Source: Karalla daura (Eukaryota; Chordata; Actinopteri; Chaetodontiformes; Leiognathidae). From it: a DNA stretch of 64,000 bases. The notes under the pieces were generated by a model that was not told the DNA's origin, did not search any database, and saw nothing but the letters and a program-made list of their open reading frames with translations. Below, piece after piece: positions 49,261 through 61,584 of this stretch. The translations under genes were made by a program, and so were the position numbers. Numbering within the stretch: position 1 is the first letter of the stretch; every line of letters begins with the position of its first letter. The stretch covers positions 62,001 to 126,000 of the forward strand of contig JANZKI010000098.1 of NCBI GenBank assembly GCA_029224185.1. The letters run 5' to 3'.

Positions 49261-50030
49261 ATGAAAAAAGTGGCCACAGTCGCGAGGAGAAGTGTAAGGT
49301 TTAACATTGATGTCAGCTGTTGGAAATTGAATGGGGGCTTTAGGAGGGAAAAGGCTGCACTGGGCCTACGATGATGCTCATCGTTTAAATTTCACAAGGC
49401 GCACGGGTTTATTGCCTACCCCGCATGAGAGAGCACCAATGTTCCTACAAAACTGGAAAAAATAATTTGTCTGCTGCATAGGGTGTGGCTGGGAGCAGCG
49501 TGAAAAGAGCGAAACGAGAGCTGATTTTTAAGCGATCCCGCATGTCGCACGGGGCTATGAAGAGATTGGACATGCCCAATGCTGAGGGGGCCCTTTCCCA
49601 CTCTGCGAGTCTCCCAGGGACTGTGCCATCTGCTGGGGTGCATTGAAGCTGGACGCCTCATCACTTTGTATGACCATGTGAGCAGAGGAGACATTGGAGC
49701 AGGTACCTGAGCACATGGTTGTCGAGAAATGGTGCTGCTGAAAAACCATACAACCTATCAGCGTGCAACTCGCTACACAAACACACCACCAGATTCTTCA
49801 ATTTTTGAAATGAAAATGAAGTTTCAAAGTCAAAGTATGGCAACGTTGCGAATGTTTGTTTGTGGAGTTCTGTTTTTCCCATTCATTCTTATGGGAAAAA
49901 GCCAAATTGGCGAAGTGAGAAACATTTGGCTCTATGGAGACTGCGCTTCCACCTATCTGGAATACGAGCTCACTGTCACGCCGTAGGGGATAGTTTCCAG
50001 AACACCATGACGCGATTTGGTGTGTGTACC
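49261..50030 (+). repeat. Monomer X, family II, end e4, 770 bp
   Basis: This is a complete X unit without the V' exchange. GGCGAAGTGAGAAAC replaces GGCCAAGTGATAAAC. Confidence 0.94.
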
Positions 50031-50800
50031 ATGAAAAAAGTGGCCACAGTCGCGAGGAGAAGTGTAAGGTTTAACATTGATGTCAGCTGTTGGAAATTGA
50101 ATGGGGGCTTAAGGAGGGAAAAGGCTGCACTGGGCCTACGATGATGCTCATCGTTTAAATTTCACAAGGCGCACGGGTTTATTGCCTACCCCGCATGAGA
50201 GAGCACCAATGTTCCTACAAAACTGGAAAAAAGAATTTGTCTGCTGCATAGGGTGTGGCTGGGAGCAGCGTGAAAAGAGCGAAACGAGAGCTGATTTTTA
50301 AGCGATCCCGCATGTCGCACGGGGCTATGAAGAGATTGGACATGCCCAATGCTGAGGGGGCCCTTTCCCACTCTGCGAGTCTCCCAGGGACTGTGCCATC
50401 TGCTGGGGTGCATTGAAGCTGGACGCCTCATCACTTTGTATGACCATGTGAGCAGAGGAGACATTGGAGCAGGTACCTGAGCACATGGTTGTCGAGAAAT
50501 GGTGCTGCTGAAAAACCATACAACCTATCAGCGTGCAACTCGCTACACAAACACACCACCAGATTCTTCAATTTTTGAAATGAAAATGAAGTTTCAAAGT
50601 CAAAGTATGGCAACGTTGCGAATGTTTGTTTGTGGAGTTCTTTTTTTCCCATTCATTCTTATGGGAAAAAGCCTAATTGGCCAAGTGATAAACATTTGGC
50701 TCTATGGAGACTGCGCTTTCACCAATCTGGAATACGAGCTCACTGTCACGCCGTAGGGGATAGTCTCCAGAATGCCATGACGCGATCTGGTGTGTGTACC
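50031..50800 (+). repeat. Monomer X, family II, mixed end, 770 bp
   Basis: It has CTTAAGGAGGG and GAATTTG in place of TAATTTG. The end combines TGCGCTTTCACCAATC with AATACGAGC. Confidence 0.94.
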
Positions 50801-51570
50801 ATGAAAACTGTGGCCACAGTCGCGAGGAGAAGTGCAACGTTTAACATTGATGGCAGCGGTGGGAAAATGAATGGGGGCTTAAGGAGGGAAAAGGCTGCAC
50901 TGGGCCTACGATGATGCTCGTCGTTTAAATTTCACAAGGCGCACGGGTTTCTGGCCTGCCCCGCATGAGAGAGCACCAATGTTCCTACAAAACTGGAAAA
51001 AAGAATTTGTCTGCTGCTCAGGGTGTGGCTGGGAGCAGCGTGAAAAGAGTGAAACGAGAGCTGATTTTTAAGCGATCCCGCATGTCGCACGGGGCTATGA
51101 AGAGATTGGACATGCCCAATGCTGAGGGGGCCCTTTCAAACTCTGGGAGTCTCCTAGGGCCTGTGCCATCTGCTGCGGTGCATTGAAGCTGGACGCCTCA
51201 TCACTTTGTATTGCACTGTCAGCAGAGGAGACAATGGAGCAGGTACCTGAGCACATGGTCGTCGAGAAGAGGTTCTGCTGAAAAACCATACAATCTATCA
51301 GCGTGCAACTCGCTACACAAACACACCACAAGATTCTTCAATTTTTGAAATGAAAATGAAGTTTCAAAGCCAAAGTATGGCAACGTTACGAATGTTTGTT
51401 TGTGGAGTTCTGTTTTTCCCATTCATTCTTGTGGGAAAGAGCCTAATTGGCCAAGTGATAAACATTCGGCTCTATGGAGACTGCGCTTTCACCTATCTGG
51501 AATATGAGCTCACTTTCACGCCGTAGGGGACAGTCTCCAGAACGCCCTGACACGACTTGATGTGTGTAGT
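50801..51570 (+). repeat. Monomer T, family II to family I hybrid, end e2, 770 bp
   Basis: The left part is T with GCACGGGGCTATG. From about 51137 it reads TTTCAAACTCTGGGAG, CTGCGGTGC and TTGCACTGTC, which are family I. It marks the switch from the family II island to the Q-R dimers. Confidence 0.93.
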
Positions 51571-52340
51571 ATGAGAACTGTGGCCACAGTCGCGAGGAGC
51601 AGTGTAATGTTTAACATTGATGGCAGTGGTGGGACAATGAATGGGGGCTTTAGAGAGAAAAGGCTGCACTGGGCCTACGATGAGGCTCGTCGTTTAAATT
51701 TCACAAGGCGCACGGGTTTATGGCCTGCCCCGCATGAGAGAGCACCAATGTTCCTACAAAACTGGAAAAAAGAATTTGTCTGCTGCTTAGGGTGAGGCTG
51801 GGAGCAGCGTGAAAAGAGCGAAACGAGAGCTGATTTTTAAGCGATCCCGCATGTCGGCCCTGTGCTAAGAAGAGATTGGACATGCCCAATGCTGAGGGGG
51901 CCCTTTCAAACTCTGGGAGTCTCCCAGGGCCTGTGCCATCTGCTGGGGTGCATTGAAGCTGGACGCCTCATCACTTTGTATTACCATGTCAGCAGAGGAG
52001 ACAATGGAGCAGGTACCTGAGCACATGGTCGTCGAGAAGAGGTTCTGCTGAAAAACCATACAACCTATCAGCGTGCAACTCGCTACACAAACACACCACA
52101 AGATTCTTCAATTTTTGAAATGAAAATGAAGTTTCAAAGCCAAAGCATGGCAACGTTGCGAATGTTTGTTTGTGGAGTTCTGTTTTTCCCATTCATTCTT
52201 GTGGGAAAGAGCCTAATTGGCCAAGTGATAAACATTTGGCTCTATGGAGACTGCGCTTTCACCTATCTGGAATATGAGCTCACTGTCACGCCGTAGGGGA
52301 CAGTCTCCAGAACGCCCTGACACGACTTGATGTGTGTAGT
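51571..52340 (+). repeat. Monomer Q, end e2, 770 bp
   Basis: It corresponds to 1500-2269 for most of its length. It ends CTTGTGGGAAAGAG. Confidence 0.94.
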
Positions 52341-53110
52341 ATGAGAACTGTGGCCACAGTCGCGAGGAGCAGTGTAATGTTTAACATTGATGGCAGTGGT
52401 GGGACAATGAATGGGGGCTTATGGAAAGAAAAGGCTGCACTGGGCCTACGATGAGGCTCGTCGTTTAAATTTCACAAGGCGCACGGGTTTATGGCCTGCC
52501 CCGCATGAGAGAGCAAAAATGTTCCTACAAAACTGGAAAAAAGAATTTGTCTGCTGCTCAGGGTGAGGCTGGGAGCAGCGTGAAAAGAGCGAAACGAGAG
52601 CTGATTTTTCAGCGATCCCGCATGTCGCACAGGGCTATGAAGAGATTGGACATGCCCAATGCTGAGGGGGCCCTTTCAAACTCTGGGAGTCTCCTAGGGC
52701 CTGTGCCATCTGCTGTGGTGCATTGAAGCTGGACGCCTCATCACTTTGTATTGCACTGTCAGCAGAGGAGACAATGGAGCAGGTACCTGAGCACATGGTC
52801 GTCGAGAAGAGGTTCTGCTGAAAAACCATACAATCTATCAGCGTGCAACTCGCTACACAAACACACCACAAGATTCTTCAATTTTTGAAATGAAAATGAA
52901 GTTTCAAAGCCAAAGTATGGCAACGTTACGAATGTTTGTTTGTGGAGTTCTGTTTTTCCCATTCATTCTTGTGGGAAAGAGCCTAATTGGCCAAGTGATA
53001 AACATTCGGCTCTATGGAGACTGCGCTTTCACCTATCTGGAATATGAGCTCACTTTCACGCCGTAGGGGACAGTCTCCAGAACGCCCTGACACGACTTGA
53101 TGTGTGTAGT
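52341..53110 (+). repeat. Monomer R with P-like middle, end e2, 770 bp
   Basis: It has GCAAAAATG and CTGCTCAGGGTGAGG, then TTTTTCAGCG and GCACAGGGCTATG. CTGCTGTGGTGC and TTGCACTGTC follow. Confidence 0.93.
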
Positions 53111-53880
53111 ATGAGAACTGTGGCCACAGTCGCGAGGAGCAGTGTAATGTTTAACATTGATGGCAGTGGTGGGACAATGAATGGGGGCTTTAGAGAGAAA
53201 AGGCTGCACTGGGCCTACGATGAGGCTCGTCGTTTAAATTTCACAAGGCGCACGGGTTTATGGCCTGCCCCGCATGAGAGAGCACCAATGTTCCTACAAA
53301 ACTGGAAAAAAGAATTTGTCTGCTGCTTAGGGTGAGGCTGGGAGCAGCGTGAAAAGAGCGAAACGAGAGCTGATTTTTAAGCGATCCCGCATGTCGGCCC
53401 TGTGCTAAGAAGAGATTGGACATGCCCAATGCTGAGGGGGCCCTTTCAAACTCTGGGAGTCTCCCAGGGCCTGTGCCATCTGCTGGGGTGCATTGAAGCT
53501 GGACGCCTCATCACTTTGTATTACCATGTCAGCAGAGGAGACAATGGAGCAGGTACCTGAGCACATGGTCGTCGAGAAGAGGTTCTGCTGAAAAACCATA
53601 CAACCTATCAGCGTGCAACTCGCTACACAAACACACCACAAGATTCTTCAATTTTTGAAATGAAAATGAAGTTTCAAAGCCAAAGCATGGCAACGTTGCG
53701 AATGTTTGTTTGTGGAGTTCTGTTTTTCCCATTCATTCTTATGGGAAAGAGCCTAATTGGCCAAGTGATAAACATTTGGCTCTATGGAGACTGCGCTTTC
53801 ACCTATCTGGAATATGAGCTCACTGTCACGCCGTAGGGGACAGTCTCCAGAACGCCCTGACACGACTTGATGTGTGTAGT
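53111..53880 (+). repeat. Monomer Q, second dimer copy, 770 bp
   Basis: It matches 51571 at an offset of 1540, with CTTATGGGAAAGAG in place of CTTGTGGGAAAGAG. Confidence 0.94.
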
Positions 53881-54651
53881 ATGAGAACTGTGGCCACAGT
53901 CGCGAGGAGCAGTGTAATGTTTAACATTGATGGCAGTGGTGGGACAATGAATGGGGGCTTATGGAAAGAAAAGGCTGCACTGGGCCTACGATGAGGCTCG
54001 TCGTTTAAATTTCACAAGGCGCACGGGTTTATGGCCTGCCCCGCATGAGAGAGCAAAAATGTTCCTACAAAACTGGAAAAAAGAATTTGTCTGCTGCTCA
54101 GGGTGAGGCTGGGAGCAGCGTGAAAAGAGCGAAACGAGAGCTGATTTTTAAGCGATCCCGCATGTCGGCCCTGTGCAAAGAAGAGATTGGACATGCCCAA
54201 TGCTGACGGGGCCCTTTCAAACTCTGGGAGTCTCCCAGGGCCTGTGCCATCTGCTGGGGTGCATTGAAGCTGGACGCCTCATCACTTTGTATTACCATGT
54301 AAGCAGAGGAGACAATGGAGCAGGTACCTGAGCACATGGTCGTCGAGAAGAGGTGCTGCTGAAAAACCATACAACCTATCAGCGTGCAGCTCGCTACACA
54401 AACACACCACAAGATTCTTCAATTTTTGAAATGAAAATGAAGTTTCAAAGTCAAAGTATGGCAACGTTGCGAATGTTTGTTTGTGGAGTTCTGTTTTTCC
54501 CATTCATTCTTGTGGGAAAAAGCCAAATTGGCCAAGTAATAAACATTTGGCTCTATGGAGACAACGCCTTCCTCAATCTGGATTATGAGCTAACTGTCAA
54601 GACGTAGGGGAGAGTTTCCAGTAAGCCCTGACACGATTTGGTGTGTGTAGT
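53881..54651 (+). repeat. Monomer R, end e3, 771 bp
   Basis: It has a normal R middle (GGCCCTGTGCAAAG). The end reads GTCAAGACGTAGG and contains AATAAA. Confidence 0.94.
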
Positions 54652-55420
54652 ATGAGAACTGTGGCCACAGTCGCGAGGAGAAGTGCAAGGTTTTACATTG
54701 ATGGCAGTGGTGGGTCAATGAAAGGGGGCTTTAGAGAGAAAAGGCTGCACTGGGCCTACGATGAGGCTCGTCATTTAAATTTCACAAGGCGCACGGGTTT
54801 ATGGCCTGCCCCGCATGAGAGAGCACCAATGTTCCTACAAAACTGGAAAAAATAATTTGTCTGCTGCTTAGGGTGTGGCTGGGAGCAGCGTGAAAAGAGC
54901 GAAACGAGAGCTGATTTTTCAGCGATCCCGCATGTCGCACAGGGCTAAGAAGAGATTGGACATGCCCAATGCTGAGGGGGCCCTTTCAAACTCTGGGAGT
55001 CTCCCAGGGCCTGTGCCATCTGCTGGGGTGCATTGAAGCTGGACGCCTCATCACTTTGTATTACCATGTCAGCAGAGGAGACAATGGAGCAGGTACCTGA
55101 GCACATGGTCGTCGAGAAGAGGTTCTGCTGAAAAACCATACAACCTATCAGCGTGCAACTCGCTACACAAACACACCACAAGATTCTTCAATTTTTGAAA
55201 TGAAAATGAAGTTTCAAAGCCAAAGCATGGCAACGTTGCGAATGTTTGTTTGTGGAGTTCTGTTTTTCCCATTCATTCTTATGGGAAAGAGCCTAATTGG
55301 CCAAGTGATAAACATTTGGCTCTATGGAGACTGCGCTTTCACCTATCTGGAATATGAGCTCACTGTCACGCCGTAGGGGACAGTCTCCAGAACGCCCTGA
55401 CACGACTTGATGTGTGTAGT
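54652..55420 (+). repeat. Monomer P, recombinant middle, end e2, 769 bp
   Basis: GCACAGGGCTAAGAAG (about 54938-54952) joins a P-type left side to a Q-type right side. What follows (CTCCCAGGGCC, CTGGGGTGC, TTACCATGTC) is also not P-like. Confidence 0.93.
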
Positions 55421-56191
55421 ATGAGAACTGTGGCCACAGTCGCGAGGAGCAGTGTAATGTTTAACATTGATGGCAGTGGTGGGACAATGAATGGGGGCTT
55501 ATGGAAAGAAAAGGCTGCACTGGGCCTACGATGAGGCTCGTCGTTTAAATTTCACAAGGCGCACGGGTTTATGGCCTGCCCCGCATGAGAGAGCAAAAAT
55601 GTTCCTACAAAACTGGAAAAAAGAATTTGTCTGCTGCTCAGGGTGAGGCTGGGAGCAGCGTGAAAAGAGCGAAACGAGAGCTGATTTTTAAGCGATCCCG
55701 CATGTCGGCCCTGTGCAAAGAAGAGATTGGACATGCCCAATGCTGACGGGGCCCTTTCAAACTCTGGGAGTCTCCCAGGGCCTGTGCCATCTGCTGGGGT
55801 GCATTGAAGCTGGACGCCTCATCACTTTGTATTACCATGTAAGCAGAGGAGACAATGGAGCAGGTACCTGAGCACATGGTCGTCGAGAAGAGGTGCTGCT
55901 GAAAAACCATACAACCTATCAGCGTGCAGCTCGCTACACAAACACACCACAAGATTCTTCAATTTTTGAAATGAAAATGAAGTTTCAAAGTCAAAGTATG
56001 GCAACGTTGCGAATGTTTGTTTGTGGAGTTCTGTTTTTCCCATTCATTCTTGTGGGAAAAAGCCAAATTGGCCAAGTAATAAACATTTGGCTCTATGGAG
56101 ACAACGCCTTCCTCAATCTGGATTATGAGCTAACTGTCAAGACGTAGGGGAGAGTTTCCAGTAAGCCCTGACACGATTTGGTGTGTGTAGT
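55421..56191 (+). repeat. Monomer R, second R-P copy, end e3, 771 bp
   Basis: It matches 53881 at an offset of 1540. Confidence 0.94.
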
Positions 56192-56960
56192 ATGAGAACT
56201 GTGGCCACAGTCGCGAGGAGAAGTGCAAGGTTTTACATTGATGGCAGTGGTGGGTCAATGAAAGGGGGCTTTAGAGAGAAAAGGCTGCACTGGGCCTACG
56301 ATGAGGCTCGTCGTTTAAATTTCACAAGGCGCACGGGTTTATGGCCTGCCCCGCATGAGAGAGCACCAATGTTCCTACAAAACTGGAAAAAATAATTTGT
56401 CTGCTGCTTAGGGTGTGGCTGGGAGCAGCGTGAAAAGAGCGAAACGAGAGCTGATTTTTCAGCGATCCCGCATGTCGCACAGGGCTATGAAGAGATTGGA
56501 CATGCCCAATGCTGAGGGGGCCCTTTCAAACTCTGGGAGTCTCCTAGGGACTGTGCCATCTGCTGCGGTGCATTGAAGCTGGACGCCTCATCACTTTGTA
56601 TTGCCATGTCAGCAGAGGAGACAATGGAGCAGGTACCTGAGCACATGGTCGTCGAGAAGAGGTTCTGCTGAAAAACCATACAACCTATCAGCGTGCAACT
56701 CGCTACACAAACACACCACAAGATTCTTCAATTTTTGAAATGAAAATGAAGTTTCAAAGCCAAAGCATGGCAACGTTGCGAATGTTTGTTTGTGGAGTTC
56801 TGTTTTTCCCATTCATTCTTATGGGAAAGAGCCTAATTGGCCAAGTGATAAACATTTGGCTCTATGGAGACTGCGCTTTCACCTATCTGGAATATGAGCT
56901 CACTGTCACGCCGTAGGGGACAGTCTCCAGAACGCCCTGACACGACTTGATGTGTGTAGT
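56192..56960 (+). repeat. Monomer P, second R-P copy, end e2, 769 bp
   Basis: It keeps the GCACAGGGCTATG middle and CTCCTAGGGACTG. TAATTTG creates the plus-strand stop. Confidence 0.94.
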
Positions 56961-57730
56961 ATGAGAACTGTGGCCACAGTCGCGAGGAGCAGTGTAATGT
57001 TTAACATTGATGGCAGTGGTGGGACAATGAATGGGGGCTTATGGAAAGAAAAGGCTGCACTGGGCCTACGATGAGGCTCGTCGTTTAAATTTCACAAGGC
57101 GCACGGGTTTATGGCCTGCCCCGCATGAGAGAGCAAAATGTTCCTACAAAACTGGAAAAAAGAATTTGTCTGCTGCTTAGGGTGTGGCTGGGAGCAGCGT
57201 GAAAAGAGCGAAACGAGAGCTGATTTTTAAGCGATCCCGCATGTCGGCCCTGTGCTAAGAAGAGATTGGACATGCCCAATGCTGAGGGGGCCCTTTCAAA
57301 CTCTGGGAGTCTCCCAGGGCCTGTGCCATCTGCTGGGGTGCATTGAAGCTGGACGCCTCATCACTTTGTATTACCATGTAAGCAGAGGAGACAATGGAGC
57401 AGGTACCTGAGCACATGGTCGTCGAGAAGAGGTGCTGCTGAAAAACCATACAACCTATCAGCGTGCACCTCGCTACACAAACACACCACAAGATTCTTCA
57501 ATTTTTGAAATGAAAATGAAGTTTCAAAGTCAAAATATGGCAACGTTGCGAATGTTTGTTTGTGGAGTTCTGTTTTTCCCATTCATTCTTGTGGGAAAAA
57601 GCCAAATTGGCCAAGTGATAAACATTTGGCTCTATGGAGACAACGCCTTCCTAAATCTGGATTATGAGCTAACTGTCAAGCCGTAGGGGAGAGTTTCCAG
57701 TACGCCCTGACACGATTTGGTGTGTGTAGT
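56961..57730 (+). repeat. Monomer R, one A lost, end e3 variant, 770 bp
   Basis: GAGCAAAATGTTCC (near 57131) has one A fewer than GAGCAAAAATGTTCC. The end has CCTTCCTAAATCTGG as in U monomer 21522, so the unit is an R-to-U/V mosaic. Confidence 0.93.
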
Positions 57731-58501
57731 TTGAGAACTGTGGCCACAGTCGCCAGGAGAAGTGTAAGGTTTTACATTGATGGCAGTGGTGGGACAATGA
57801 ATGGGGGCTTATGGAGAGAAAAGGCTGCACTGGGCCTACGATGAGGCTCGTCATTTAAATTTCACAAGGCGCACGGGTTTATGGCCTGCCCCGCATGAGA
57901 GAGCACCAATGTTCCTACAAAATTGGAAAAAAGAATTTGTCTGCTGCTTAGGGTGTGGCTGGGAGCAGCGTGAAAAGAGCGAAACGAGAGCTGATTTTTA
58001 AGCGATCCCGCATGTCGGCCCTGTGCAAAGAAGAGATTGGACATGCCCAATGCTGAGGGGGCCCTTTCAAACTCTGGGAGTCTCCCAGGGCCTGTGCCAT
58101 CTGCTGGGGTGCATTGAAGCTGGACGCCTCATCACTTTGTATTACCATGTAAGCAGAGGAGACAATGGAGCAGGTACCTGAGCACATGGTCGTCGAGAAG
58201 AGGTGCTGCTGAAAAACCATACAACCTATCAGCGTGCACCTCGCTACACAAACACACCACAAGATTCTTCAATTTTTGAAATGAAAATGAAGTTTCAAAG
58301 TCAAAGTATGGCAACGTTGCGAATGTTTGTTTGTGGAGTTCTGTTTTTCCCATTCATTCTTGTGGGAAAAAGCCAAATTGGCCAAGTGATAAACATTTGG
58401 CTCTATGGAGACAACGCTTTCACCAATCTGGAGCATGAGCTAACTGTCAAGCCGTAGGGGACAGTCTCCAGAACGCCCTGACACGATTTGGTGTGTGTAA
58501 T
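57731..58501 (+). repeat. Monomer V, end e1, 771 bp
   Basis: It is close to 22293-23063, including CAGTCGCCAGG and CGTCATTTAAATTTC. Confidence 0.94.
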
Positions 58502-59272
58502 ATGAGAACTGTGGCCACAGTCGCGAGGAGAAGTATAACGTTTAACATTGATGGCAGTGGTGGGACAATGAATGGGGGCTTTAGGAGGAAAAAGGCTGCA
58601 CTGGGCCTACAATGATGCTCGTCGTTTAAATTTCACAAGGTGCACGGGTTTCTGGCCTGCCCCGGATGAGAGAGCACCAATGTTCCTACAAAACTGGAAA
58701 AAAAAATTTGTGTGCTGCTTAGGGCGTGGCTGGGAGCAGCGTGAAAAGAGCGAAACGAGAGCTGATTTTTAAGCGATCCCGCATGTCGGCCCTGTGCTAA
58801 GAAGAGATTGGACATGCCCAATGCTGAGGGGGCCCTTTCAAACTCTGGGAGTCTCCCAGGGCCTGTGCCATCTGCTGGGGTGCATTGAAGCTGGATGCCT
58901 CATCACTTTGTATTACCATGTCAGCAGAGGAGACAATGGAGCAGGTACCTGAGCACATGGTCGTCGAGAAGAGGTTCTGCTGAAAAACCATACAATCTAT
59001 CAGCGTGCAACTCGCTACACAAACACACCACAAGATTCTTCAATTTTTGAAATGAAAATGAAGTTTCAAAGCCAAAGTATGGCAACGTTACGAATGTTTG
59101 TTTGTGGAGTTCTTTTTTTCCCATTCATTCTTATGGGAAAGAGCCTAATTGGCGAAGTGATAAACATTTGACTCTATGGAGACTGCTCTTTCACCTATCT
59201 GGAATATGAGCTCACTGTCACGCCGTAGGGGACAGTCTCCAGAACGCCCTGACACGACTTGATGTGTGTAGT
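58502..59272 (+). repeat. Monomer W' left, S-type right, 771 bp
   Basis: It begins as W' (TTTAGGAGG, CCGGATGAGAG). It then has GGCCCTGTGCTAAG and a family I middle, and finishes with the S-type CATTTGACTC and CTGCTCTTTCACC. The next unit is R', as after every block-start S in copies A and B. Confidence 0.93.
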
Positions 59273-60043
59273 ATGAGAACTGTGGCCACAGTCGCGAGGA
59301 GCAGTGTAATGTTTAACAGTGATTGCAGTGGTGGGACAATGAATGGGGGCTTATGGAAAGAAAAGGCTGCACTGGGCCTACGATGAGGCTCGTCGTTTAA
59401 ATTTCACAAGGCGCACGGGTTTATGGCCTGCCCCGCATGAGAGAGCAAAAATGTTCCTACAAAACTGGAAAAAAGAATTTGTCTGCTGCTTAGGGTGAGG
59501 CTGGGAGCAGCGTGAAAAGAGCGAAACGAGAGCTGATTTTTAAGCGATCCCGCATGTCGGCCCTGTGCAAAGAAGAGATTGGACATGCCCAATGCTGACG
59601 GGGCCCTTTCAAACTCTGGGAGTCTCCCAGGGCCTGTGCCATCTGCTGGGGTGCATTGAAGCTGGACGCCTCATCACTTTGTATTACCATGTAAGCAGAG
59701 GAGACAATGGAGCAGGTACCTGAGCACATGGCCGTCGAGAAGAGGTGCTGCTGAAAAACCATACAACCTATCAGCGTGCAACTCGCTACACAAACACACC
59801 ACAAGATTCTTCAATTTTTGAAATGAAAATGAAGTTTCAAAGTCAAAGTATGGCAACGTTGCGAATGTTTGTTTGTGGAGTTCTGTTTTTCCCATTCATT
59901 CTTGTGGGAAAAAGGCAAATTGGCCAAGTGATAAACATTTGGCTCTATGGAGACAACGCCTTCCTAAATCTGGATTATGAGCTAACTGTCAAGCCGTAGG
60001 GGAGAGTTTCCAGAACACCCTGACACGATTTGGTGTGTGTAGT
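59273..60043 (+). repeat. Monomer R', end e3 variant, 771 bp
   Basis: It has AACAGTGATTGCAG (G in place of T in AACATTG). CATGGCCGTCGAG and AAAAAGGCAAATTGG are private changes. Confidence 0.93.
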
Positions 60044-60814
60044 TTGAGAACTGTGGCCACAGTCGCGAGGAGAAGTGTAAGGTTTTACATTGATGGCAGT
60101 GGTGGGACAATGAATGGGGGCTTATGGAGAGAAAAGGCTGCACTGGGCCTACGATGAGGCTAGTCGTTTAAATTTCACAAGGCGCACGGGTTAATGGCCT
60201 GCCCCGCATGAGAGAGCACCAATGTTCCTACAAAATTGGAAAAAAGAATTTGTCTGCTGCTTAGGGTGTGGCTGGGAGCAGCGTGAAAAGAGCGAAACGA
60301 GAGCTGATTTTTAAGCGATCCCGCATGTCGGCCCTGTGCAAAGAAGAGATTGGACATGCCCAATGCTGACGGGGCCCTTTCAAACTCTGGGAGTCTCCCA
60401 GGGCCTGTGCCATCTGCTGGGGTGCATTGAAGCTGGACGCCTCATCACTTTGTATTACCATGTAAGCAGAGGAGACAATGGAGCAGGTACCTGAGCACAT
60501 GGTCGTCGAGAAGAGGTGCTGCTGAAAAACCATACAACCTATCAGCGTGCAACTCGCTACACAAACACACCACAAGATTCTTCAATTTTTGAAATGAAAA
60601 TGAAGTTTCAAAGTCAAAGTATGGCAACGTTGCGAATGTTAGTTTGTGGAGTTCTGTTTTTCCCATTCATTCCTGTGGGAAAAAGCCAAATTGGCCAAGT
60701 GATAAACATTTGGCTCTATGGAGACTGCGCTTCCACCTATCTGGAATACGAGCTCACTGTCACGCCGTAGGGGATAGTTTCCAGAACACCATGACGCGAT
60801 TTGGTGTGTGTACC
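60044..60814 (+). repeat. Monomer V, end e4, 771 bp
   Basis: It starts as V with the intact TCGCGA. It has GGGTTAATGGCC and CATTCCTGTGGG, and switches to the e4 end that leads into family II. Confidence 0.93.
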
Positions 60815-61584
60815 ATGAAAAAAGTGGCCACAGTCGCGAGGAGAAGTGTAAGGTTTAACATTGATGTCAGCTGTTGGAAATTGAATGGGGGCTTTAGGAG
60901 GGAAAAGGCTGCACTGGGCCTACGATGATGCTCATCGTTTAAATTTCACAAGGCGCACGGGTTTATTGCCTACCCCGCATGAGAGAGCACCAATGTTCCT
61001 ACAAAACTGGAAAAAATAATTTGTCTGCTGCATAGGGTGTGGCTGGGAGCAGCGTGAAAAGAGCGAAACGAGAGCTGATTTTTAAGCGATCCCGCATGTC
61101 GCACGGGGCTATGAAGAGATTGGACATGCCCAATGCTGAGGGGGCCCTTTCCCACTCTGCGAGTCTCCCAGGGACTGTGCCATCTGCTGGGGTGCATTGA
61201 AGCTGGACGCCTCATCACTTTGTATGACCATGTGAGCAGAGGAGACATTGGAGCAGGTACCTGAGCACATGGTTGTCGAGAAATGGTGCTGCTGAAAAAC
61301 CATACAACCTATCAGCGTGCAACACGCTACACAAACACACCACCAGATTCTTCAATTTTTGAAATGAAAATGAAGTTTCAAAGTCAAAGTATGGCAACGT
61401 TGCGAATGTTTGTTTGTGGAGTTCTGTTTTTCCCATTCATTCTTATGGGAAAAAGCCAAATTGGCGAAGTGAGAAACATTTGGCTCTATGGAGACTGCGC
61501 TTCCACCTATCTGGAATACGAGCTCACTGTCACGCCGTAGGGGATAGTTTCCAGAACACCATGACGCGATTTGGTGTGTGTACC
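60815..61584 (+). repeat. Monomer X, family II, end e4, 770 bp
   Basis: It matches 49261-50030 closely. CAACACGCTACAC replaces CAACTCGCTACAC. Confidence 0.94.

Larger units (their letters stand above)
46949..50030. repeat. W'-X dimer, two tandem copies (1541 bp each), family II
   Basis: W' (46949), X (47720), W' (48490) and X (49261) make two 1541-bp units. All four carry family II middles (CCCACTCTGCGAG, CACCACCAGATTC, CGAGAAATGG). The first X monomer changes from X-like to V'-like sequence between 48250 and 48349. That gives it the CTGTGGAGAC and GAGCTTGAG end otherwise seen before 46949, which marks this dimer as a tandem duplication. Confidence 0.88.
51571..54650. repeat. Q-R dimer, two tandem copies (1540 bp each)
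   Basis: Q (51571), R (52341), Q (53111) and R (53881, ending 54651) form a dimer repeat with a 1540-bp offset. The units are not uniform. The first R monomer has the TTTTTCAGCG and GCACAGGG middle typical of P and a GCACTGTC variant, and ends e2. The second has the usual R middle and ends e3. Confidence 0.82.
53881..56960. repeat. R-P dimer, two tandem copies (1540 bp each)
   Basis: R (53881), P (54652), R (55421) and P (56192) repeat with a 1540-bp offset. This is the same R-P pairing that alternates inside copies A and B. The first P is a recombinant (GCACAGGGCTAAGAAG at about 54938), whereas the second keeps the normal GCACAGGGCTATGAAG. Confidence 0.83.
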
